From a virus, in the IMG/VR virus record IMGVR_UViG_3300031576_000618, positions 1 to 23,772 of that record: a DNA stretch of 23,772 bases, one strand, 5' to 3'. Both the position numbers and the translations under genes were made by a program. Positions 6,431-13,631 of the stretch are shown here, piece after piece; position 1 is the first letter of the stretch; each line of letters begins with the position of its first letter. Below the pieces are notes generated by a model. That model did not search any database. It saw nothing but the letters and a program-made list of their open reading frames with translations, and was not told the DNA's origin.

Positions 6431-7192
6431 TCAGTAAAGGAGTTCTATCGAGAACGGAAACCGTCGTGGGCCGGAGTGCTTGATGTTCTTGTAGATGACT
6501 CGGATGACCGTGTTCGCCGGCATGTACGAGCCGCCTATCTTGGAATCGCCGACCACCATTGGGAGGTCCGCGCTGATGATCTTGCGCGGCATCATCTTCA
6601 CCGTCATCTTCACGAGCGTGCCGGCGGACTTGTCGGCCGCGAGAGCAGTCTCGACCTTGATGGTCCCGGCCGTGACGCTAATTTCCAAGCAGCGTCCACA
6701 ATCCTGGCCGCCGACATCGACCCAATAGCCGACCGCGATGTTGGCGGTTACAGTCGAGCTCGCGCGCAAGGTGACCGCGCCCGCAGTCTCTGGGTTGGTG
6801 AGGGCACCGATAACCGTCCCGGGGGCGACTTGGACCTCCAACTCGTCTTCGAGGCAGAAGCCCGGGGCACTGAACTTGGCCGCCAAGATCGAGACCGGGA
6901 ATGGCCACGATATATTCTTGACCGGCGGATCGCTTTGCCCTGCGGGGACGTCGATGACAAAGTCATCGGCTTGAAAGTGCCCACCGGTCTTGGAGTCCTT
7001 CGCCTCCTCGCGGATAGTGACCACCGCGTCTGCATAGATCGTGCTGTCGAGGACACGGGTCTTGGCGCGGTCGAGTGCGTGCGCCGGATTGTGAGGGCAG
7101 ACGTCGGGCTCGGCCTCGGCCCAGAAATCGGCCAAGTACCCGTTCTCGGCCTGGCACCAGACGCGGAATAAGTAGATTCGGCGATCAGCCAT
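6431..7192 (-). CDS. Phage structural-type hypothetical protein
   Basis: 253 residues from ATG 7192 (MADRRIYLFRVWCQ...), chosen over an Arg-rich upstream extension. The N-terminal 65 residues include DVCPHNPAHALDRAKTRVLD; the remainder is beta-rich and low in charge (AGAVTLRASSTVTANIAVGY; CGRCLEISVTAGTIKVETAL), like surface or decoration proteins. Cys residues appear as CGRC near residue 177. It ends with VIRVIYKNIKHSGPRRF. I do not recognise a family. Location just before the portal group favours a virion component. The gene overlaps the upstream Cys-rich gene by eight bases. Confidence 0.7.
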   Translation of the reverse strand: MADRRIYLFRVWCQAENGYLADFWAEAEPDVCPHNPAHALDRAKTRVLDSTIYADAVVTIREEAKDSKTGGHFQADDFVIDVPAGQSDPPVKNISWPFPVSILAAKFSAPGFCLEDELEVQVAPGTVIGALTNPETAGAVTLRASSTVTANIAVGYWVDVGGQDCGRCLEISVTAGTIKVETALAADKSAGTLVKMTVKMMPRKIISADLPMVVGDSKIGGSYMPANTVIRVIYKNIKHSGPRRFPFSIELLY

Positions 7193-7433
7193 GGGAACTG
7201 GCCTCACTCCCATTCGGCATGGACCCCGCGCGGACAGGTATCGAGGTCGGAGCACGGAAACCGCGGCAACGGCAACCGTTGGCGGTACACGCGCCGGTCA
7301 TGAAGTCGTGCGATACATCGCCTTGATGTGTGCATGCGCAAGTCCCAACGGAGCATCGGAGATGAACGGGATAGCCGGAGAAAATCCCGGGGGCACCGCA
7401 CGCGACGCAGGGAATTAGTCTCGCGGTGGCCAT
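7185..7433 (-). CDS. Small Cys-rich, putative zinc-binding protein
   Basis: 82 residues, ATG 7433. Eight Cys are visible in the first 56 residues (C-V-A-C, then C, C-A-C, C, C-R-C), with a His, suggesting one or two Zn knuckles. The motif IPCVACGAPGIF near the start and CTANGCRCRGF in the middle support a metal site rather than disulphides in a cytoplasmic protein. Function unknown. It is one of many such small proteins in this phage. Confidence 0.7.
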   Translation of the reverse strand: MATARLIPCVACGAPGIFSGYPVHLRCSVGTCACTHQGDVSHDFMTGACTANGCRCRGFRAPTSIPVRAGSMPNGSEASSHG

Positions 7434-7437
7434 GGGC

Positions 7438-7617
7438 TCAATTACAGCCGACTCTCCGGTCCCTGGTATGACGGCAGACGGGACAGCGCACGCTCATCTG
7501 TAGGCCATCGCAGGCGAAGTCGAGCCATGAAAATTCACAGTCCACGCAACGGACGCGCTCAAGTATGACCGTGGCCCAAAAGGATGCGGCCAAGATCCCC
7601 GCTGGCGTCAGTCCCAC
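7438..7617 (-). CDS. 59-residue Zn-ribbon-like protein (GTG start)
   Basis: GTG at 7617 with a G-run upstream; the start overlaps the end of the DUF2786 gene by 10 bases. The sequence VGLTPAGILAASFWATVILE gives a short hydrophobic N-terminus that could be a membrane segment. Residues 24-27 (CVDC) and 45-48 (CPVC), with a further Cys at 36, form a likely four-Cys Zn ribbon. Longer upstream readings of this frame are Arg-rich shadows of the DUF2786 gene. Function unknown. Confidence 0.65.
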   Translation of the reverse strand: MGLTPAGILAASFWATVILERVRCVDCEFSWLDFACDGLQMSVRCPVCRHTRDRRVGCN

Positions 7618-7928
7618 CCAGATGCCCCCGTGCTCGTTATCGAATCCTCGGCGAACATGCGGCCGAAGCTGGAGAATACGTTTACTCGGATCACGAACTC
7701 GCGAGACAGTCCCACGGTAGGTGTGATTGGCACTATCGGCGCGGGCGGCCTCGGCCGCTCGACGACGCGGGCGGGCACGTCCTCCGCGCGCAGGCCGTGT
7801 TCCGCCATGAGCTTGTCCGCCAGGGCGGCCGCGCTTGTGCGTTCGGCCTCGGTGGCTCCGCTGTCTGCGGCGGCGAGTGCGCGTAGGCCCTGGAGCTTGC
7901 GCACTGCGTCGGCGCGAGAGAGGGCCAT
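7608..7928 (-). CDS. DUF2786 domain protein
   Basis: 106 residues, ATG 7928 directly after the upstream TAG, with a G-run seven bases upstream. The N-terminal 45 residues (DAVRKLQGLRALAAADSGAT, then ALADKLMAEHGLRAEDV) match the DUF2786 signature: a helix with RKLxxLRxLA, an Ala/Glu-rich helix and the KLMAEHGL turn. The family occurs in phages and bacteria and its function is not established, although members are often linked with DNA or protease-like partners. The remainder (residues 50-106) is Pro-rich and then strand-like. Confidence 0.8.
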   Translation of the reverse strand: MALSRADAVRKLQGLRALAAADSGATEAERTSAAALADKLMAEHGLRAEDVPARVVERPRPPAPIVPITPTVGLSREFVIRVNVFSSFGRMFAEDSITSTGASGWD

Positions 7929-8126
7929 CTACTGACCCCCCGAACCCGATGGCGGAGATGCGGTCCCTGCACGCATCGCGCGCCGGATCGCCTGGTACCG
8001 GTGGACGTGGCAGAGCCAACGCCGACCGAATCGGTGCACGCGGTTCGGGGGCTGTTCGCACCTGCCGGCTGCGCGGTACGTCCCGCGCGCACTCATCGCC
8101 TGGCACCGGAGATTATTTTGATTCAT
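7929..8126 (-). CDS. Small Cys/His protein, putative zinc-binding
   Basis: 65 residues if started at ATG 8126 (MNQNNLRCQAMSARGTYRAA). Cys at 8 and 22 plus a CHVH motif near 39-42 (RWLCHVHRYQAI) give a likely Zn site, a layout common in small phage proteins with a C..C..CxxH pattern. No Shine-Dalgarno decides the start; ATG at 8096 is an alternative. The stop TAG abuts the ATG of the DUF2786 gene. Confidence 0.6.
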   Translation of the reverse strand: MNQNNLRCQAMSARGTYRAAGRCEQPPNRVHRFGRRWLCHVHRYQAIRRAMRAGTASPPSGSGGQ

Positions 8127-8136
8127 CGTTCGCGAA

Positions 8137-8457
8137 TCAGTAGGGTCTCTTGTAGAATACGCAGGACTCCACGCACAAATAGCCCTGATGAAACCCATTG
8201 CGGACGCCGAATAGCAACGGGACGATCTTTGTGGCCGCGAGTAGTCTTGCCCTAGAAAATGGCGGGCCTACGAAGGCCATCCCATCTGGAAGCCGACGCA
8301 GTACGCCATTCCAGGTCGGCCATACTGGACTCGCCTCTGGCTTGTACCAGAGGCCGACCCGCGTGCTCATTAAGCAGAATGGCAACCAGAGCCTACAGAT
8401 GAGTAGGTGCCGCAAGACGCCTAGCGGGTGGCTCAGTACCGGCGCCACCATGATCAT
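8137..8457 (-). CDS. Phage hypothetical protein
   Basis: 106 residues, ATG 8457 forming an ATGA overlap with the upstream gene, with GGGGTGAT just upstream. The first 30 residues are hydrophobic (MIMVAPVLSHPLGVLRHLLI), possibly a membrane anchor; an internal ATG (MSTRVGLWYK...) is the alternative start. The rest includes KPEASPVWPTWNGVLRRLPD and a Cys pair near the end. Base composition is less GC-rich than its neighbours. No family recognised. Confidence 0.55.
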   Translation of the reverse strand: MIMVAPVLSHPLGVLRHLLICRLWLPFCLMSTRVGLWYKPEASPVWPTWNGVLRRLPDGMAFVGPPFSRARLLAATKIVPLLFGVRNGFHQGYLCVESCVFYKRPY

Positions 8458-8651
8458 ATATCACCCCGGAGAGTGTTGCGTGGTGGTATCGGCGTCCCCG
8501 CATTGACCGCGAGGACCATCAGACTCAGCTCCTTGATCGACAGGCTCACCGCTCGATAGCCGACCAGCCCGCCGGTGCGAACTTCCTCCTCAATAATGAA
8601 TCGGCTGCCACTCCAGCCGAAGCGGAGGCCGCGGTCATCAGCCTCGTTCAC
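8454..8651 (-). CDS. 65-residue hypothetical protein (GTG start)
   Basis: GTG 8651 overlaps the upstream TGA as GTGA and has GGGGAGG nine bases before it. The translation VNEADDRGLRFGWSGSRFII continues into EEEVRTGGLVGYRAVSLSIK and a hydrophobic stretch (ELSLMVLAVNAG). No family recognised. The longer frame up to 8900 is an Arg-rich shadow of the next gene. Confidence 0.6.
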   Translation of the reverse strand: MNEADDRGLRFGWSGSRFIIEEEVRTGGLVGYRAVSLSIKELSLMVLAVNAGTPIPPRNTLRGDI

Positions 8652-9127
8652 TTGCGGCGGCCTCCCCTGGGCTCGATGCCAACGACCTCGCCGTCGCATA
8701 CGGTTACGTCTACATCCCGGCGGGTCTCTTTCGAGCAGGCGACCCGGCCATCGCGGATGCGTTGCCGCTCCGGTGCCGGATTCTGCCGCCTCCAGGTGAG
8801 TAGGCCATCCGCGCGTAGACCGATGGTCAGGTCCTCCAGGTGCCCGCATGCCTGGCCGTGCCCGGTCTCGGGACCGCATAGCCATGGTTCGATAAGCCAC
8901 TCGGCGTCAACCGCCTCGGCCGTCGGCTGGGGTGCGAGACCATTCGCATCCCAGCGATGGAGTGCCCGGTGCATTCCTCGGTATGCCAGGCTCGACGCGG
9001 TGATCCCTAGAGCTACCAGTGCCAGGAGTGCCATCGCCGCGACCGAAAGGGGTATCCGATCTATAAGGGGGGGCATCCGGACTGCGGGGATTCTCGCGTC
9101 TGCCCAGCGGCTTACCTGCGGAAACAT
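8648..9127 (-). CDS. Single-TM phage membrane protein
   Basis: 159 residues from ATG 9127. A single hydrophobic segment lies at about residues 28-50 (LSVAAMALLALVALGITASS); the rest is a soluble domain with two Cys near residue 84-93 and a beta-like C-terminal portion (DVDVTVCDGEVVGIEPRG). It might be a spanin-like or minor membrane protein, but no family is recognisable. The ATG lies only 12 bases past a strong -10 element, so the predicted transcript would have an almost absent leader; ATG at 9076 is the alternative start. Confidence 0.65.
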   Translation of the reverse strand: MFPQVSRWADARIPAVRMPPLIDRIPLSVAAMALLALVALGITASSLAYRGMHRALHRWDANGLAPQPTAEAVDAEWLIEPWLCGPETGHGQACGHLEDLTIGLRADGLLTWRRQNPAPERQRIRDGRVACSKETRRDVDVTVCDGEVVGIEPRGGRRK

Positions 9128-9139
9128 ATTGGCCCCCGC

Positions 9140-9168
9140 ATTATAGACCGAGATTTCGCGCGCGTCAA
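9140..9168 (-). promoter_or_regulatory. Strong sigma70-type promoter after the terminase
   Basis: On the minus strand TTGACG (9163-9168), a 17-base spacer and TATAAT (9140-9145) match the sigma70 consensus at 11 of 12 positions. The -35 overlaps the terminase stop codon. It would drive the block from the single-TM protein down to the head genes. The -10 is followed by GCGG, as in the other candidate phage promoters. Confidence 0.7.
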
Positions 9169-10745
9169 CGTCTCCGACGGCCGGTGATGCCCTGGCCTAG
9201 GCCGCCGAGTGAGCTACCGCCACCCTGACCGAGCCCGCGCCTCCAGGCAGCCATTTGGCCGCCGCGGATGCGATCGATGGCGCCCCGCCCCGCGCCGCCG
9301 GGGTTTACGGTCTCGGCTTCACTCGGGCGCATCGCCTCGCGGATCAGGTCCTCCGCATAGGACACGGCGTCCACCTGGTCGTCGTAGCCCTTGCCTGGCT
9401 TGACCTGGAACGCGCAGCACTCCTTCAGGAACTCGCGCGCCCAGTCCACGCGCTCGGGATCCGGCACCCAGAACTTGCCGGCCTCAACCCTGGCCTGCCA
9501 CGGGCGCGCGTGGCTAACCTTGTCGGTCTTGGCGGTCGATCCCTCAATGGGGTGCACGCTCGATCTTGCGGTCTCCACGAACGCCTTCTGGTACGCCTGC
9601 GCTTCTGCCCGTCGTTTGATTGGTTGCCACTCCTGTGCCTCCGCCTCCGCGACTTCGAGTTGTTTCCCGAACTGCCAACGCCCGCGCCGGATATGGAGCA
9701 AATAGTCGTGGCCGCTTTTTCGGTGGTGGCCCATGGTGGCGATCACCGTGTAGTGCGCCTTCTCCCTCTCCGAAATCGCGAGGTCGATTCCCTGGTAGAC
9801 ATCAAACTCATCCCGCGGCGGAGGCTCGTGGTATATCTGGAACTGATTCCACTTAAAGAAATCGCCCTCCAGGGCCGATGAATTCTGGTTCCACTGGAGC
9901 TCGAATAGCGGGGTACCGAGCTCTATGCGCTTGGCAGTCAGCTCCTCCACGTTGAGGATGCTCGGGTCGAGTGCCTTCCCTTTCCGAAGTGCCTGCGCGA
10001 TATAGACCTCGAATCCGAGGTCGCGTGCGCGCCGCTCTACGACGCCGTACAAATCATCCTCATGCCAACGCTGGCCCACGATGATGATCTTGGCTCCCTT
10101 GGTCATCGCGCGCAGGAAGCTCTGCAAGAACCATTGGATGGTCGCCTCTCGGGCGGCCTGGCTGCGTTGGTCCTCCTGGTCTACCAGGTCATCGAGGATC
10201 GCCCAGTCCGCGTGCGACTTGACGAGAGATGCGCCAGGTGCCACGGTCTTGATCGACGGGTCGTGTCGGCGGCTATGTCGCCGGACGGTGAATCCCTCGT
10301 TTGAGTCTTGGGCGTGCGGATCGTGGAGGATGGCACGCAAGGCGGGTATCTCGCGAATGGAATTTCTGATGGCGCGTGCAAAATCCTCCGCCTTCGGGAG
10401 CGTCTTCGACCCGATGAATCCGCAACACTCTGGGTCGATGAGCAACATCAGGAGCGGCAGCACCACCGACAACGTCGTGGACTTGAAGTGCTGTGGCGGG
10501 CCCAGGAAGAGCCCGCGCCTGGTGTTCAGCGCCCAGGAGAGCCAGTCGATGTTGAGATCCGTCAGCTTGCCGTAGCCTAGGACCTTGTGGGGGAGGAACA
10601 GCGGATCGGACAGGACCTGCGCGCGAAATTCTAGGAGGAGTTGGTCCTCAAGCGTTCCCTGATTGCTGGCCGCCGCCGAGGTCTCCCTCTGCGGGTCCGG
10701 CAGGGCTTCCTGAGCCGAGCGAACCGCCTGCGCCGTCTCCGCCAC
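9165..10745 (-). CDS. terL: Terminase large subunit
   Basis: 526 residues, GTG 10745. The protein is the ATP-driven DNA packaging motor and headful or site-specific nuclease. A Walker A-like GPPQHFKST lies at 82-90, Walker B WAILDDL at 181-187, and the sequence GQRWHEDDLYGVV follows at 224-236. The RNase H-like nuclease half has D321 in YQGIDLAIS and the late acidic pair in GYDDQVDAVSYAEDL (453-467). The C-terminus is Gly/Arg-rich. The P-loop departs from classical GxxxxGKS, as in several phage terminases. The N-terminus overlaps the small-subunit gene by 98 bases; no later in-frame ATG avoids this. Confidence 0.93.
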   Translation of the reverse strand: MAETAQAVRSAQEALPDPQRETSAAASNQGTLEDQLLLEFRAQVLSDPLFLPHKVLGYGKLTDLNIDWLSWALNTRRGLFLGPPQHFKSTTLSVVLPLLMLLIDPECCGFIGSKTLPKAEDFARAIRNSIREIPALRAILHDPHAQDSNEGFTVRRHSRRHDPSIKTVAPGASLVKSHADWAILDDLVDQEDQRSQAAREATIQWFLQSFLRAMTKGAKIIIVGQRWHEDDLYGVVERRARDLGFEVYIAQALRKGKALDPSILNVEELTAKRIELGTPLFELQWNQNSSALEGDFFKWNQFQIYHEPPPRDEFDVYQGIDLAISEREKAHYTVIATMGHHRKSGHDYLLHIRRGRWQFGKQLEVAEAEAQEWQPIKRRAEAQAYQKAFVETARSSVHPIEGSTAKTDKVSHARPWQARVEAGKFWVPDPERVDWAREFLKECCAFQVKPGKGYDDQVDAVSYAEDLIREAMRPSEAETVNPGGAGRGAIDRIRGGQMAAWRRGLGQGGGSSLGGLGQGITGRRRR

Positions 10746-11265
10746 CTTCGCGATTTTGTATCCCGTACTGCCTCCTGACGGCGTCGAGCACTACGTGGTT
10801 GCGCGGCGTCTCCGGGATCTTGTCCAAGATATCCTGCATCAGAGCCCGCATCTCCGGCTTGCTCGTGTTGCCGCCTTTGTTGATGTGCTCCTCGCGCCGC
10901 GTGGCCTCGCCGACCAGGAGCAGGAGCAGCGAACCCAGACGCTCCAAATCGTTGGCCGCGAACTTGATCTCGTTGTTGCGCAATGCCTGCGCGTACTTGG
11001 CGAGTGACGCGCGCGCGAGCTTGATAAGCACCCGCCGCGCCTTCACCGCTTCGCGCACGTTTTGTTTCGTGGCCAGGTCGGCGATCTGCGCGTCGCGGTC
11101 TATTAATCGCTGTCGCCAGCCGAAGGCCGTGCTCCAGTTCTTGATCCCGTTCGTTGAGACGCCTATCTTCTCGGACAGGAGCTCGAAACTGCGGTCACTT
11201 CCGAGTGCCCAATAAATCTCGAAGGCTTCTCGGTGGCGTAGCGTCTCTCGGGTAGGGAAGGCCAT
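10648..11265 (-). CDS. terS: Terminase small subunit (putative)
   Basis: 205 residues from ATG 11265. The N-terminus (TRETLRHREAFEIYWALGSD, then SFELLSEKIGVSTNGIKNWS) is a helix-turn-helix typical of small terminases, which recognise packaging sites and stimulate the large subunit. A long helical region follows (VREAVKARRVLIKLARASLA; ALMQDILDKIPETPRNHV), fitting the oligomerisation core. The last 40 residues are Gly-rich and overlap the large-subunit start. A TTG at 11301 is a less likely start. Its position directly upstream of the large subunit supports the call. Confidence 0.8.
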   Translation of the reverse strand: MAFPTRETLRHREAFEIYWALGSDRSFELLSEKIGVSTNGIKNWSTAFGWRQRLIDRDAQIADLATKQNVREAVKARRVLIKLARASLAKYAQALRNNEIKFAANDLERLGSLLLLLVGEATRREEHINKGGNTSKPEMRALMQDILDKIPETPRNHVVLDAVRRQYGIQNREGGGDGAGGSLGSGSPAGPAEGDLGGGQQSGNA

Positions 11266-11278
11266 CGCCGTCAGTGTA

Positions 11279-11329
11279 TCAGACGCCCGACATGAGCGCA
11301 AGAGTGCGAGCGTCGATATTCAGTCTCAT
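11279..11329 (-). CDS. Possible 16-residue micro-ORF with a strong ribosome binding site
   Basis: ATG 11329 overlaps the DUF4326 stop (ATGA) and is preceded by AGGAGGAG four bases upstream, the best Shine-Dalgarno of this part. It would encode MRLNIDARTLALMSGV, ending 13 bases before the small terminase ATG. It may be a leader that feeds ribosomes to terS by re-initiation. It shares frame and stop with the longer Cys-rich frame described for 11279-11932. Confidence 0.4.
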   Translation of the reverse strand: MRLNIDARTLALMSGV

Positions 11330-11932
11330 GGTTCTCCTCCTGCGGCCACCCTGGCCAGAACATCTGCGTGGCATGGCTTTGGCGCGCACCAACAGACCAG
11401 CACCTTGCCGGCTAATTCCAGCCGGGCTTTGTCTATGAGGTATGGTTTGCGCAGCAAGTAGACTCGGTAACACTCGATGGCTCGCAATCGCATAGATTCC
11501 GACGCCATTCGGAACGGGTTCCCCCAGGGCGTCCGGCGGTCCACACGGACGGCCCCGGGCGGAGGCTGGCCGTTGCGTAGATTCCAGACCCAACCGGTCA
11601 TGCCGCGCCCCCGCCGTCTGACGCCGTGCGCGGACCAGCATCTGGGTCCGGCACGGCCAGTGGCGCGGCGGCCCCGTGCTTAAATCGAGCGTCAAGTTAC
11701 TGGACGCAAACAGTAGTTCGACGTGCTTACGACATGGCGCGAAGTCGGCGCGGCCACGGTCAATCTCATACAACACGCAACCGCAGGGAATGGCATTATG
11801 CCGCCCGCAGGGCAAGAAAGTCAGTGGCCCGTTCGGGTCCCCGGATGCGGCCTGCCGGCCGCCCAACCATTCCATTTGGCAGTCCCGGCAATCCCGGCGA
11901 TCCTGCGGCCAACGGATTGTGTCATCGTTCAC
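11279..11932 (-). CDS. Cys/His-rich hypothetical protein with a suspicious overlapping C-terminus
   Basis: GTG 11932 overlaps the upstream TGA as GTGA. Residues 1-85 look genuine: CRDCQMEWLGG, FLPCGRHNAIPCGCVLYEID and APCRKHVELL, a probable Zn-binding protein. After about residue 85 the frame becomes Arg/Pro-rich and runs 320 more bases across DUF4326 in another frame down to 11279. A real protein would probably stop near 11690. Either the gene uses the long overlap, or a small indel in the sequence or in evolution has removed the natural stop. The true 3' end is unresolved. Confidence 0.5.
   Translation of the reverse strand: MNDDTIRWPQDRRDCRDCQMEWLGGRQAASGDPNGPLTFLPCGRHNAIPCGCVLYEIDRGRADFAPCRKHVELLFASSNLTLDLSTGPPRHWPCRTQMLVRARRQTAGARHDRLGLESTQRPASARGRPCGPPDALGEPVPNGVGIYAIASHRVLPSLLAAQTIPHRQSPAGISRQGAGLLVRAKAMPRRCSGQGGRRRRTMRLNIDARTLALMSGV
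11326..11601 (-). CDS. DUF4326 domain protein
   Basis: 91 residues, ATG 11601. It carries the DUF4326 fingerprint: GAVRVDRRTPWGNPF near residues 16-30 and GKVLVCWCAPKPCHADVLAR near 65-84, with the C-W-C...C-H cluster that probably binds metal. Length is normal for the family. Its biochemical function is not established. It lies between a Cys-rich hypothetical gene and the terminase pair, and its stop overlaps a micro-ORF start. Confidence 0.85.
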   Translation of the reverse strand: MTGWVWNLRNGQPPPGAVRVDRRTPWGNPFRMASESMRLRAIECYRVYLLRKPYLIDKARLELAGKVLVCWCAPKPCHADVLARVAAGGEP

Positions 11933-12198
11933 TTCTTTGGCTCCAGAAAAAGCCGCTCGCATTCCTCGGCCACCGCCTGATAAAGATCCGCTGACCACGA
12001 AGTCACATGGTCGGCCTCGGCCATCTGACCAAGGTGGCCACGGATACACATGTAGGTATCCTGTTCGGGGGTATAGCCACCCATCCACGACTGCTTCGGT
12101 TTTGTTCCGAAAATCTGCATGCCGACCCCACACGTGAGGATAAGGAGGATAAATATGATTACTGACCAGAAGAAGACCAAAAACAATTTTTCTTTCAC
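11929..12198 (-). CDS. Single-TM small membrane protein (GTG start)
   Basis: 89 residues. GTG 12198 has GGAGGGG six bases upstream and overlaps the previous stop as GTGA. After a basic start (VKEK) a strong membrane helix spans about residues 5-29 (LFLVFFWSVIIFILLILTCG). The cytoplasmic or periplasmic tail of 55 residues includes TYMCIRGHLGQMAEADHVTS and ends EECERLFLEPKK. AT-richer than its surroundings. No family recognised. Confidence 0.7.
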   Translation of the reverse strand: MKEKLFLVFFWSVIIFILLILTCGVGMQIFGTKPKQSWMGGYTPEQDTYMCIRGHLGQMAEADHVTSWSADLYQAVAEECERLFLEPKK

Positions 12199-13031
12199 GC
12201 TCGCCCCTCCTTCGGGTGGCAACCATAGGCTTCGCAGCCAACGACGGTTACGAGTGCCCCGTGCGCCTTCGCCATCAGCAGCGGGTCCCACACGTAGGCG
12301 CGCGCCAGCGCGCACGCGGCGCCGAACGTAACGGGATCGTGCTCGGGGCTCAGAGCCGGGAGTTGACGAAGTCTTTCGCGCAACGGCGCGCGCATCCACG
12401 CCGCAAGTGCCTTGGCTCCGCGCAGGCGGAAGTGGTCGCCGATGAGACGCGCCTGCTCGCACACGAATATCTCGATCGCCTCGAACCGCCAGCGGAAGTC
12501 AGCGTTGCCGACGCGGAAACGCTCGATCCGCCGCTGGAAGACCGGCGGTAGGTTCGCGACTCGGGCGTCGAGGTTGGCGCGTTCGTGCTCAAACTGCTCG
12601 CGCATCTGCTCATCGATCGCCGCGCGCGCCTGGCGCTCCTTATCGGCCTGCTCGGCGACAGTTCGGTAGAGGAGTCTCTGCCCGGCCAAGAACAGGCCGC
12701 GCATGTTGCCCTCTGGTGTGAGACCGTAGAGCCGGAGCACCTGCCCGACTTCGGGCTCAGTGCCTGGAGCCAACGCGATCTCTATGCTACCGCCAGGCCA
12801 GGCGACAGCCCACGCGCGGGCAGATGTGTCTGGCGGATTGGCAGCCGGAGCGGTGGATGCGTCCCTGGCCTGGACCGCGTCTTCGCTGGGCCCGCCCCAT
12901 CGGATGTGCCGCGGGGTTGGTTTGATTAATAATCCAGTTGCGTTGAGCGTGAACTCCACCCAATCGTCATCGTCTTGTGGATACTCCGACGCAATGGGCA
13001 CCGACGGCTCGGCCTGCACCTGCTCGCTCAT
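12195..13031 (-). CDS. Phage hypothetical protein with central coiled coil
   Basis: 278 residues, ATG 13031 in an ATGA overlap. Three zones: an acidic N-terminus with a small beta domain (DDDDWVEFTLNATGLLIKPT), a Glu/Arg-rich helical stretch at about 125-165 (AEQADKERQARAAIDEQMRE), and a C-terminal alpha domain with NADFRWRFEAIEIFVCEQAR and TFGAACALARAYVWDPLLMA. From memory, similar C-terminal domains occur in uncharacterised phage proteins, but I can give no function. The last residues include GCEAYGC. Confidence 0.75.
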   Translation of the reverse strand: MSEQVQAEPSVPIASEYPQDDDDWVEFTLNATGLLIKPTPRHIRWGGPSEDAVQARDASTAPAANPPDTSARAWAVAWPGGSIEIALAPGTEPEVGQVLRLYGLTPEGNMRGLFLAGQRLLYRTVAEQADKERQARAAIDEQMREQFEHERANLDARVANLPPVFQRRIERFRVGNADFRWRFEAIEIFVCEQARLIGDHFRLRGAKALAAWMRAPLRERLRQLPALSPEHDPVTFGAACALARAYVWDPLLMAKAHGALVTVVGCEAYGCHPKEGRA

Positions 13032-13264
13032 GGACGTTGACTACCCTCGTCCTGGATTTTCCTCGCGTATCGCGACGCCGCTAGGAGTTGGCGGAACATC
13101 TCCTCGCCGACCGAAATCGCTTCTGTGATGGAGTCTTGTACCGATGCTCGCTTGCGTTGGCGCAGAATCTCCGGAAGACAAGCGATCGCTGTATCGTGTA
13201 CGACGCGCGCGCGCCAGATTAGGTCGGTTGCGTCCAGCTTTTCTGATTCGACAGAAGGCATCAT
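13028..13264 (-). CDS. 78-residue helical hypothetical protein
   Basis: ATG 13264 with AAGGAGA six bases upstream. Largely helical (DLIWRARVVHDTAIACLPEI; DSITEAISVGEEMFRQLLAA) and soluble. The frame upstream of this ATG overlaps the neighbouring gene and is rejected. Overlaps both neighbours by four bases. No family recognised. Confidence 0.7.
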   Translation of the reverse strand: MMPSVESEKLDATDLIWRARVVHDTAIACLPEILRQRKRASVQDSITEAISVGEEMFRQLLAASRYARKIQDEGSQRP

Positions 13265-13503
13265 GACGTCTCCTTTCGGCGGCCAATACGCCCACGGCGC
13301 GCAGGTGGCCGACGGGCATAGGATCGCTGAGCGGACGCTCCGCCGGGCAATGCCCCCCGATACGGTCCCCAGGCGATGCGGTGGCATTTCCTGCACGCGA
13401 CCAACTCGCGCACGATCGTCCAGTTTAGCGATGAGCGAATTTTTCCCCCGCAGGCGATCCGGAAATCGCCATTGCGCATCTCCGCGAAGTGCATCTTCAT
13501 CAT
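13261..13503 (-). CDS. 80-residue putative Zn-binding protein with basic tail
   Basis: ATG 13503 overlaps the upstream stop as ATGA. A Cys at 18 (IACGG) and a CRKCH motif at 37-41 suggest a Zn site; the second half is Arg-rich (RRPPARRGRIGRRKE), fitting nucleic-acid contact. Function unknown. Confidence 0.65.
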   Translation of the reverse strand: MMKMHFAEMRNGDFRIACGGKIRSSLNWTIVRELVACRKCHRIAWGPYRGALPGGASAQRSYARRPPARRGRIGRRKETS

Positions 13504-13631
13504 CGGCCCCAGAGCCTCGACCAGACGCGGAGAGGCAATGCGGCGAGGCGGTCGATCTCGTCCAACAGCGGCTTGCCGCCGATGGCCCCGATTAGGAGAC
13601 CAATGACGACCGCCTCGCCGCAGGAGATCAC
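13500..13631 (-). CDS. 43-residue small membrane protein (GTG start)
   Basis: GTG 13631 has AGAAGGAG five bases upstream and overlaps the previous TGA as GTGA. The sequence VISCGEAVVIGLLIGAIGGK has a short hydrophobic segment at 7-19, then an amphipathic tail (LLDEIDRLAALPLRVW). It may be a membrane micro-protein. The strong ribosome binding site is the best support. Confidence 0.6.
   Translation of the reverse strand: MISCGEAVVIGLLIGAIGGKPLLDEIDRLAALPLRVWSRLWGR

Noticed and set aside
6368-7171. 267-codon plus-strand frame opposite the structural-type gene
   Set aside because: Its translation is Arg/Asp/Val-rich without domain pattern, and the minus-strand frame explains the region with plausible protein sequence. 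It is a shadow of GC-rich coding DNA.
9255-9881. 208-codon plus-strand frame opposite the large terminase
   Set aside because: The terminase motifs are unmistakable on the minus strand, and the plus translation lacks family-like features and a ribosome site.
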